From Desulfohalobiaceae bacterium S24 (lineage in GTDB: Bacteria > Desulfobacterota > Desulfovibrionia > Desulfovibrionales > Desulfothermaceae), in the NCBI GenBank assembly GCA_011389765.1, contig JAABTT010000033.1:1-36373 (forward strand): 36,373 nucleotides of DNA, in the 5' to 3' direction. Both the position numbers and the translations under genes were made by a program. The notes under the pieces were generated by a model. That model saw only the letters and a program-made list of their open reading frames with translations. It was not told the DNA's origin and made no database searches. Numbering within the stretch: the stretch's first letter is position 1; each line of letters begins with the position of its first letter. Positions 27,348 to 33,406 of this stretch are shown here, piece after piece.

Positions 27348-28391
27348 TCATAAATCCTCCAGTAAATGGGCAATCTCTTTCGGCGTCGGCAGTTGGCCCT
27401 TCAACGATTTCGGCAGCGTCCTGGTGATTTCATAGGTCGCCACGCCAATGGGCTTTCGGGTGTCGTGCAGGGCATATTCCACAATCGTGCGGTTTTTTTC
27501 CTTGCAGAGAATGATGCCGATGGAAGGGTTTTCATCCTTCTGGCGAACCTGCCTATCCAGCGCCGTCAGGTAGAACTGCATCTTGCCGACGTACTCCGGC
27601 AGAAATTCACCGATTTTCAATTCGATGGCGACAAGACAACGCAGGCGGCGGTGAAACAGGAGAAGGTCGATGAAAAACTCTTTTCCTTCCACCTCCAGCC
27701 GGTACTGACTGCCCATGAAGGCGAACATGCCGCCCATGCTCCGCAGAAAATGCTCGATCCGGGCGATGAGAGCCCGTTCCAGCTCACGTTCGCTGTGATC
27801 TTCACCCAGCTCCAGAAAATCGAACGTGTACTCGTCCCTCACCGCCAGCCGGGCCTGAGCGCGCAACTCCGGCGTCAGCTCCCGGTCAAAATTGGTCTGG
27901 CCCAAAAGCGATTTTTCGTAACTCTGGTTGTCAATCTGGTGAATGAGCACGTTTTTCGACCAACCGAACTTGCGGGTCATGCGGATATAAAATTCCCGTT
28001 CCAAGTGGTCCTTGCATTTGCTCATGATGACAAGATTATGCGCCCAGGCTATTTCTCCAACCAGTGGTTGGAGTCTTTCGTTGTCGTGGTACTCCGAATA
28101 GAACTGGCGCATATACCAGAGGTTTTGAACTGAAAAACCGCTCACGCCGGGAAATTCCTGCCGCAGATCGGCAGCTAACCGTTTTACCACAGATTTGCCC
28201 CAACCCTCGGTCTCTTGGCGTTCCACGATAATTCGCCCGATGTCCCAGTACAGACCAACCAGCTCCTTGTTGACCGCCTTGAGGGCCTCGTACTGGGCGG
28301 AACGTATGCGCTCCTTTATTTCGGTCAGCAGGCGCGGATAATCCCCCTGTTTGCCGAGACTATGTTCGTTAGGGATATCAGTCGACTTCAT
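27348..28391 (-). CDS. YhcG-family PD-(D/E)XK nuclease (DUF1016)
   Basis: A 347-residue protein of the YhcG/DUF1016 family. The N-terminal domain (about 15-150) has the family signature LVGLYWDIGRIIVERQETEGWGKSVV with SVQNLWYMRQFY. The C-terminal nuclease domain (about 180-345) carries FIDLLLFHRRLRCLVAIELKIG (Asp, then Glu-x-Lys) and the segment VGKMQFYLTALD. Such genes sit in or near restriction-modification and retron-rich islands and have been implicated in DNA processing or defence. ATG 28391 is chosen for its GAGGAG at seven bases; the frame is open to 28409. The gene lies next to an HsdS remnant, a common neighbourhood for this family. It appears intact. Confidence 0.93.
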   Translation of the reverse strand: MKSTDIPNEHSLGKQGDYPRLLTEIKERIRSAQYEALKAVNKELVGLYWDIGRIIVERQETEGWGKSVVKRLAADLRQEFPGVSGFSVQNLWYMRQFYSEYHDNERLQPLVGEIAWAHNLVIMSKCKDHLEREFYIRMTRKFGWSKNVLIHQIDNQSYEKSLLGQTNFDRELTPELRAQARLAVRDEYTFDFLELGEDHSERELERALIARIEHFLRSMGGMFAFMGSQYRLEVEGKEFFIDLLLFHRRLRCLVAIELKIGEFLPEYVGKMQFYLTALDRQVRQKDENPSIGIILCKEKNRTIVEYALHDTRKPIGVATYEITRTLPKSLKGQLPTPKEIAHLLEDL

Positions 28392-28473
28392 TGACGGGCT
28401 CCTCATCAATCCAAAGCTCTTTGCCGTTTTCTGAAATTTGGAACATTATTTGGACAAGTGTCTCATTTTGGTA

Positions 28474-28655
28474 AAATTCGAAGCACGAAATTCGAAATCC
28501 GAAACAAGCACGAAATTCAAATTTTCAAATTTTCAAACGAAGACAGGTAACAAATCCCAAATAAATTATAATGGTTAAAGTTAGACCACCTCTGACGTTT
28601 TGAATTTTGAATTTTTGTCATTTGAAGTTTGTTTCGAATTTCGTGCTTCGAATTT
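28474..28655. repeat. AT-rich element with 24-bp perfect terminal inverted repeats
   Basis: The 24-bp arm at 28474-28497 (core TTCGAAGCACGAAATTCGAA) is exactly complementary to 28632-28655. Between them lie further AT-rich near-repeats (AATTTTCAAATTTTCAAA and TTTGAATTTTGAATTTTT) that also pair. The whole 28392-28723 gap is markedly AT-richer than its surroundings and contains no credible gene. It could be a small non-autonomous mobile element (about 180 bp) or a structured intergenic repeat. Confidence 0.7.
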
Positions 28656-28723
28656 CGATATTATGTCCAATTTTGAAGTCATTGAAAATACTTTCAATTA
28701 TTTTAAAAAGTTACCTTTAAGTG

Positions 28724-28918
28724 TCAAGACGCTGATACGAAGTCTGCATCATCAATCATGGCATAAGAGATGTCTTCTTCCAGCGGTTCAAGCGATTCCA
28801 CCGTCTCTTCCAGGTCTTCGCTGCCCGGGAGCGGGGCGAGGTGACGCACATCCACCTTGCCGGTGACCATGTCGGCGATCAGTCGGGTGCGGTATTTGCG
28901 AATGAGGTCGAATTCGAC
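28724..28918 (-). pseudogene. hsdS: C-terminal remnant of type I restriction specificity subunit HsdS
   Basis: The minus strand reads VEFDLIRKYRTRLIADMVTGKVDVR, then about 38 acidic residues and a TGA at 28724-28726. The RxYRTRLIADxVTGKxDVR string is the hallmark C-terminus of HsdS target-recognition subunits. Everything upstream of VEFD is missing: the sequence passes directly into a repeat that elsewhere follows the Mod C-terminus. With the adjacent DUF1016 gene this marks the former site of a type I system. No start codon or hsdM/hsdR is seen. Confidence 0.85.
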
Positions 28919-29033
28919 GGGTTTAAAAAATCTGCGCCGATCTGCGTAATCTGTGGATTCATACCGTCACTTCCACAATCGTCATGGTGTCGTTGCCGAA
29001 AATGTCCACCACCTTGACCGCGATCTTGCGCCT
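28906..29033 (+). repeat. 128-bp repeat, copy 1 (Mod C-terminus plus downstream DNA)
   Basis: Matches 32537-32664 (offset 3631) with four mismatches (28919, 28920, 28950, 28972). It contains the last codons of a Mod gene and its 3' flank, ending at a shared GTCGAATTCGAC string that in this copy is HsdS coding sequence and in the other is KilA-N coding sequence. Confidence 0.92.
28959..29033 (-). pseudogene. Terminal 24 codons of a type III Mod gene
   Basis: The minus strand encodes a C-terminus identical to that at 32590-32664, RKIAVKVVDIFGNDTMTIVE followed by VTV and a stop. At 29034 identity ceases; 29034-29178 is unrelated non-coding DNA with short GGACC/GGTCC repeats. It is a duplicate scrap with no promoter or start. 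Confidence 0.85.
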
Positions 29034-29178
29034 AAGACCCCCACAAGACCTGATTTTGATCACTTATACAAAAGTTCAAGCAAGGTAGCAATCCGACCCC
29101 AGGTCCGCAGGTCCAACCCCCGACCCGCGACGGACCGGACCAGCGGACCCGTCGGTTGAGCCGCCTGGTTCGACATTT

Positions 29179-29385
29179 CTATGCTGTTTGCCGAGACATT
29201 TCTTGATATGAGAATTCCCAGAGCCCGGCATTATTTTTTGCATGTTCAATTGTCATGCTCACGATGTGACCCTTCGCATCAATATCTATATAGATGTTCT
29301 CGCTTATCTCTTTAGTCTCATGAACCTCTTTGTCTGTGAATTCGACGTGAGCAGTATCAGTATCCGAAAAATATTTAACCTTCAT
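29179..29385 (-). CDS. DUF2283 family small protein
   Basis: A 68-residue protein matching the DUF2283 pattern: MKVKYFSDTDTAHVEFTD, a short acidic linker, then ISENIYIDIDAKGHIVSMTIEHA. The function is unknown; members are often encoded beside small DUF4258-type genes, and a toxin-antitoxin relation has been suspected. Here the partner lies three bases upstream on the same strand. A strong ribosome site (AGGGGGA) precedes the ATG. It is located between the Mod scrap and the Res gene. Confidence 0.85.
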   Translation of the reverse strand: MKVKYFSDTDTAHVEFTDKEVHETKEISENIYIDIDAKGHIVSMTIEHAKNNAGLWEFSYQEMSRQTA

Positions 29386-29388
29386 GTT

Positions 29389-29625
29389 TTATTCCCCCTT
29401 GTATGATCTATCGAAGAACGCATTATGAACCGTCTCGCCGTCTTCAAGCAAGATAACCCTCAAATATCTCCCTGCTTCTGATATTTTCGCCCATTTCCTG
29501 ATCCTCCCATCGGATTGAGTTTCTGCCTTCTCAGGGCTCTTAATAACAAATTTTATCCAATCCTCTTTGATCTGAGCGCGATCAGGACGTTTCCTGGTAT
29601 ATTCAAAATAGCGTGTGGTCTTCAT
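29389..29625 (-). CDS. DUF4258-like small protein, partner of DUF2283
   Basis: A 78-residue basic protein (MKTTRYFEYTRKRPDRAQIKEDWI at the start; RKWAKISEAGRYLRVILLEDGETVHNAFFDRSY at the end). The alternating strands and Arg/His-rich end resemble DUF4258 and RelE-like folds, and this gene order with DUF2283 recurs in many genomes. It may be the toxin-like half of a pair; that role is an inference. Only a weak ribosome site is visible. The gene begins 83 bp after the Res stop, beyond a GC-rich hairpin. Confidence 0.7.
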   Translation of the reverse strand: MKTTRYFEYTRKRPDRAQIKEDWIKFVIKSPEKAETQSDGRIRKWAKISEAGRYLRVILLEDGETVHNAFFDRSYKGE

Positions 29626-29669
29626 TTGTCAAATTCCAGATATATTTTAAGCCGAACGGCGGCTAGTCA

Positions 29670-29694
29670 GGGGCGGCGCGCTTTTTGCCGCCCC
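29670..29694. terminator. GC-rich hairpin after the Res gene
   Basis: Arms GGGGCGGC (29670-29677) and GCCGCCCC (29687-29694) with a nine-base loop lie 15-39 bases beyond the Res stop codon on the minus strand. There is no following U-run, so efficient intrinsic termination is doubtful. It separates Res from the small gene pair. Confidence 0.4.
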
Positions 29695-29708
29695 CTGCAC
29701 CAGCAAGG

Positions 29709-32243
29709 TTATGTTTCCTTGTATTCCCGGAAGCCGTTCAAAACATCGTCGAAAGTCTTGGGGCCATATTTCTCGAAACCGGCATCCTCCACAAAAACAA
29801 AGTCATACCGGACTTGCGACTGCGCCTTGTTTACGTCCTCGCACCATTGGCGCAAGCGTACCATCTTCGGCGGCACGTCCAGGTCTTCCCGCCCTTTGGT
29901 TTCTGCAATCACCACGCGCCCATCCTTCAACCGCACGATGAAATCCGGGTAGTAGTTTGAGATGTCGCCATCCGCGTTGACATAATCCAGCTTAAAATGC
30001 ACCGAGAGATAGTTCTTGGCATAGGCGACCACGTCCGGGCATTGTTCAAGGAAAGCAGCAAACTCCAGCTCAAACCGGCTGTCACCAATCACCCGGTTGA
30101 ACACCGATTTCTTGGGAATCATGTAGCCCTGGTCTTTCACCACAAAGGGCCGGGTCTTGCGCAACTTGATGGTATCCCGGATTTCCGCGTCGCCCTTGTC
30201 GCGGACCGTCAGCGCGTTGATCCCCTGTTTGAAGGTCTCGATCACGGTTTTGGTGGCGGCCAGTTCCGAGAGGTTGCGCAAGGTATTGGCTGATTCCAGC
30301 TCCACAGTCTTGCCAAACAGGGTGTTCTGAACAAAACCCTTCACCTTGCCATAAAGCACGTCATAACCGCCGACCAGCCGCAGCTCTTTCATGATTGTCT
30401 GCGTGAAATAGCCTATAACGCTCCGGTAGTCCGCAACGCCGGCACTGTCCAACAATGTGGTATGGGCTAATTCACCCGTGGTGACATCCTTGAAGACGAT
30501 CTCCCGCTGCTCTTCTTCGCTGAATGCCTGATAAGCGACCGGCTGCAAAGAAAAACCACCTGGTTTCAGATCTGCCAGGTTCTTGTATTCCCGATACACC
30601 CTCGGTGTCAGCACCGGGATTTCGATATCCAGGGCATCGATATCCTTTTGGGTGTTTTCGTTGTCCACCTCGACGATGAGAGGAGTTTTCGGCCCGGTGC
30701 CTTCGCCCATGGCCTTACGTTCCAGTTCAACGCCTTCGGCCTGAATCGACTCGACAAAATCCATAAAGGCATCGGTGCCCACCACGCTCATGTACTCCTC
30801 GGTAAACCCCGGATACATCTTGCGCAAGCCCCGCCCCAGCGTCTGCTCCGGCAGAATGTTGCTTTTGGCCGAATAAGCGCGCAGTCCGACAATGGTGGTA
30901 ACGTTTCGAACATCCCAGCCTTCTTTGAGCATCAGCACCGAGACAATCACTTTGTAAGGGCTGTCGTTGGAGTCGATCTCGTTTGACTGTTTGCGCAGTA
31001 GTTCCAGCTCCTCTTTGGCTTTGCCCGTGGCCGCTTCGGAGATCTCCCCGTTATTCTTGGTATGGATTGTCAGCACCGCCCCGGCAAAATCTGGGTATCG
31101 GTTCTCCAGATACTCGGCCACCTCGTCGCAGTTGCGGGTGTCGTCGGTCATCACGAAGAGGATCACCTTCTTGTCCAGCTTCTGGTGCTCATCAAAGGCC
31201 TTGCGCCACTCAATCACCCCCAGGTCAAGGTAGTCGGCATATTTTTCAGTAAATTTGGCGCTCTGCTTCTCGGAAAGCTTGTCCCGGCTGGCCGCGTCCG
31301 GCAGCACCGGGTGCTTGACCACATTCTGCGAAATCGCCTCCACCAGCGGATAATCCGCCACTGTCTGCACGAAGATCGCGCCATTGTTGTGCTTGGGCGT
31401 AGCCGTCACATCCACCTGCAGGCTTAAGGCTCTGCCCTTCTGCAACAGCCGGTTGTGAATGTCTTCGATGGACTTGAACCATGCCAGCTTCGAATCGTGG
31501 ATATGGTGCGCCTCGTCATTGAGGATCATCAGCTCGTCGATGTCGCGCACGATCATCCCCAGATCCACATTGGAATCGGTGGTTTTCCCCGTTGGTCGTT
31601 TTCCGAGGAAATAGTCCATGGTGTTCTCGTCATCGGGAGAGGGCATGATCTCCTCGCCGGAATAGACCCGATGAATGTCAGTCAGAAAGATGTTGCCCGT
31701 GGCCCGGGTCACGTTCACCTCGTCCTGCTTATGCAGGGTGAGCTGAAAATCGTCCCGCCAGTTGCGCCCGTCATAACCGTTGTCCGGCAGCACCGGGTCC
31801 TCGAAGAAGATCCGCAAGCCCTGAAAGTCGTAATAAATCCGGTCCAGCACGATGATGTTGGGCGCGATCACCAGGAAATTGCGCGACAGCTCCGATTCTG
31901 GCTCATAGAGCTTATGGTAGAAGCTCCAGGCCAGCGCCAGGCTCATCACCTTGGTCTTGCCGCTGCCGGTGGCCATCTTGATCACATAGCGCCGCCAGCT
32001 CTCGTCAAACATCCCAGCCGACACCGCGCCGCTGGAATCGAAGCGCATCAGGTCGTATTTGTCCTTAGCACCCACATAGCCGCTGTCTCGAAATTCTCCG
32101 ACCTTGCGGCGTAACTGCGCCACCAACGGCGGCATCAGCTTGTCCATGGTCATCTCGCGCAGCGCCTCATCGGCTGGGAACCAGCGCACCTCCGGATTGA
32201 GGATCGCATGCGGGGAGCCGGGAAAGTCTTTATGCAATGCCAT
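29709..32243 (-). CDS. res: Type III restriction enzyme Res subunit (helicase-nuclease), probable internal deletion
   Basis: An 844-residue ATP-dependent restriction subunit that would translocate DNA and cut together with Mod. Walker A is ATGSGKT (91-97) and motif II LNDEAHHIHD near 240. Later motifs are VSVLMLKEGWDVRN and EQTLGRGLRKM. A C-terminal PD-(D/E)XK nuclease has YYPDFIVRLKDGRVVIAETKGRED. From memory of close relatives, the N-terminal sequence GYVGA (55-59) should continue for about 50-60 residues, including a QREAVET-like segment, before KDKYDLMRFD. Here the two are directly fused, so an in-frame deletion is likely. Its ATG overlaps the KilA-N remnant stop by one base (TAATG). With Mod reduced to a fragment, restriction activity is doubtful. 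Confidence 0.9.
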   Translation of the reverse strand: MALHKDFPGSPHAILNPEVRWFPADEALREMTMDKLMPPLVAQLRRKVGEFRDSGYVGAKDKYDLMRFDSSGAVSAGMFDESWRRYVIKMATGSGKTKVMSLALAWSFYHKLYEPESELSRNFLVIAPNIIVLDRIYYDFQGLRIFFEDPVLPDNGYDGRNWRDDFQLTLHKQDEVNVTRATGNIFLTDIHRVYSGEEIMPSPDDENTMDYFLGKRPTGKTTDSNVDLGMIVRDIDELMILNDEAHHIHDSKLAWFKSIEDIHNRLLQKGRALSLQVDVTATPKHNNGAIFVQTVADYPLVEAISQNVVKHPVLPDAASRDKLSEKQSAKFTEKYADYLDLGVIEWRKAFDEHQKLDKKVILFVMTDDTRNCDEVAEYLENRYPDFAGAVLTIHTKNNGEISEAATGKAKEELELLRKQSNEIDSNDSPYKVIVSVLMLKEGWDVRNVTTIVGLRAYSAKSNILPEQTLGRGLRKMYPGFTEEYMSVVGTDAFMDFVESIQAEGVELERKAMGEGTGPKTPLIVEVDNENTQKDIDALDIEIPVLTPRVYREYKNLADLKPGGFSLQPVAYQAFSEEEQREIVFKDVTTGELAHTTLLDSAGVADYRSVIGYFTQTIMKELRLVGGYDVLYGKVKGFVQNTLFGKTVELESANTLRNLSELAATKTVIETFKQGINALTVRDKGDAEIRDTIKLRKTRPFVVKDQGYMIPKKSVFNRVIGDSRFELEFAAFLEQCPDVVAYAKNYLSVHFKLDYVNADGDISNYYPDFIVRLKDGRVVIAETKGREDLDVPPKMVRLRQWCEDVNKAQSQVRYDFVFVEDAGFEKYGPKTFDDVLNGFREYKET

Positions 32244-32556
32244 TATACGTTCTTCCTTTCACCTTCCAGTCGTTTGATGTTTCGGTCACTTGTCAAAATT
32301 TCCATCTGTTCGATGGCAATACGGTTGAGCCTTTTCAGTCGTTCGGACTGCTCCATCCCTTCACTGATGAAAAGAGCGTTCAAATTTCCATGAGGCGAAC
32401 TCAAAGGCGATGTCCCGATGGGCAAAAGTGCCCCCATAGCGGCCGGATTTGGAAATCAGCCCGATCGCCCCCGTCGATTCAATCCACTTCTTCGGAGAGA
32501 GGACGAAGGCATTTTCGCCGGCCTCAAATCTAAACTGGTCGAATTCGACCAGTTTA
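32243..32556 (-). pseudogene. KilA-N domain protein remnant with internal out-of-frame deletion
   Basis: Reading the minus strand from 32556, one frame gives VEFDQFRFEAGENAFVLSPKKW and continues through AIGLISKSGRYGGTFAHRDIAFEFASW, the heart of a KilA-N DNA-binding domain. At about 32388-32390 the frame changes and GNLNALFISEGMEQSERLKRLN plus IAIEQMEIL follows, which resembles the extreme C-terminus of the same family. The middle (roughly 100-150 residues in relatives) and the N-terminus are missing. The first frame stops shortly after the junction. The C-terminal part remains open from an ATG at 32437 and overlaps the Res start (TAATG), so it may still couple Res translation. Family assignment rests on remembered motifs. 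Confidence 0.75.
32531..32556. repeat. 26-bp perfect palindrome at a gene-fragment junction
   Basis: The half-site TAAACTGGTCGAA (32531-32543) is followed directly by its exact reverse complement (32544-32556). It lies where KilA-N coding sequence meets the DNA that follows the Mod C-terminus, and contains GTCGAATTCGAC, which also marks the matching junction at 28907-28918. Confidence 0.85.
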
Positions 32557-32664
32557 AAAAATCTGCGCCGATCTGCGTAACCTGTGGATTCATACCGTCA
32601 CCTCCACAATCGTCATGGTGTCGTTGCCGAAAATGTCCACCACCTTGACCGCGATCTTGCGCCT
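32537..32664 (+). repeat. 128-bp repeat, copy 2
   Basis: Counterpart of 28906-29033 with four mismatches. Here the sequence continues upstream on the minus strand into the longer Mod fragment, so this copy is closer to the ancestral arrangement. Confidence 0.92.
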
Positions 32665-33123
32665 CCCGGGTATGACCTTGTGGGCCACACTTTTCAGCTC
32701 CAGCGAACGATCTTTCCTGGTGCGGAAGCTCTGCCACTCGTTTTCAAAAATGAAATCACCGGTCCACTCCTCACGGGTCTCGCCGCTTTCCGGGTCTTTC
32801 ACCCGGATGATCTCCCGCTTGCTCTCGAAGTCGAAATCCACGCTCCAGTAGTCGATCCAGTCAGTCCAGTGCTCGGTCAGCGTCTCGCGCTGCATGACCC
32901 CCTTTTTGTCCTTGCTCAGCTTCACGATCCGGCCTTTCTCCACCACGATCTTGCTGCCCGCCCGTTTCGTTTTGCCCAACGCCTCCTCAGCCTGGGCAAT
33001 GCTGTCCTGCGAGTAGAAGACCGAAAAATCGGTCAGCTCCACAGCCACTTTAGGGGGCAGGCCTTTATTGCTCTTATTCACCCAGGAGTATGGAAGCCTG
33101 GATTCGATCGGTGCGATATGCAA
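32590..33123 (-). pseudogene. mod: C-terminal fragment of type III methyltransferase Mod
   Basis: About 177 residues matching the C-terminal domain of a type III site-specific DNA methyltransferase: RLPYSWVNKSNKGLPPKVAV, LTDFSVFYSQDSIAQAEEAL, LTEHWTDWIDYWSVDFDFES, FENEWQSFRTRKDRSLEL and the ending DIFGNDTMTIVEVTV. The catalytic part (FxGxG and DPPY motifs) is absent. In-frame stops occur upstream inside the 179-bp repeat, and only a TTG at 33123 could serve as a start. The domain normally sits at the end of a much longer protein just upstream of Res. Loss of the catalytic half should abolish methylation. The break coincides with repeat copy 2. Confidence 0.85.
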
Positions 33124-33254
33124 AAGGGATTTCTTTACAAAGATGAGGCTTTATATGGCCTGGTTCGAATTGATGACAAATAAACCTGACACGATCTGAG
33201 CCATACAGTATATTATTAGCCCCAAAGGGAAAAGAGGGATGATTTCATTTATAT
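33076..33254 (+). repeat. 179-bp perfect direct repeat, copy 2
   Basis: Identical to 3504-3682 and in the same orientation. Its left end overlaps the first codons of the Mod fragment. Beyond it, 33255-33406 is non-coding DNA between the repeat and the hybrid kinase stop, with no feature that I can name. Confidence 0.93.
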
Positions 33255-33406
33255 CACGTTTTTTTACTTAGGTGACAGCGTTGCCTTGTCTGTTCCGTTT
33301 CAAGGAGAGGAATAATAGTAGTATTTTTCAATAGTAACAGATTGTTATCGGAGTGACATGATAGCCGAATGGTACACTCAGGATATCCAATGTGTGATCA
33401 ATTTGC

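Noticed and set aside
28600-28866. An 88-codon plus-strand frame across the HsdS remnant
   Set aside because: It starts in AT-rich repeat DNA and is antisense to the clear HsdS C-terminal motif.
29640-29710. Possible integron attC site after Res (GC-rich hairpin with nearby AAC/GTT strings)
   Set aside because: The core-site spacing and the paired R/L boxes of attC are not present; a plain hairpin explains it.
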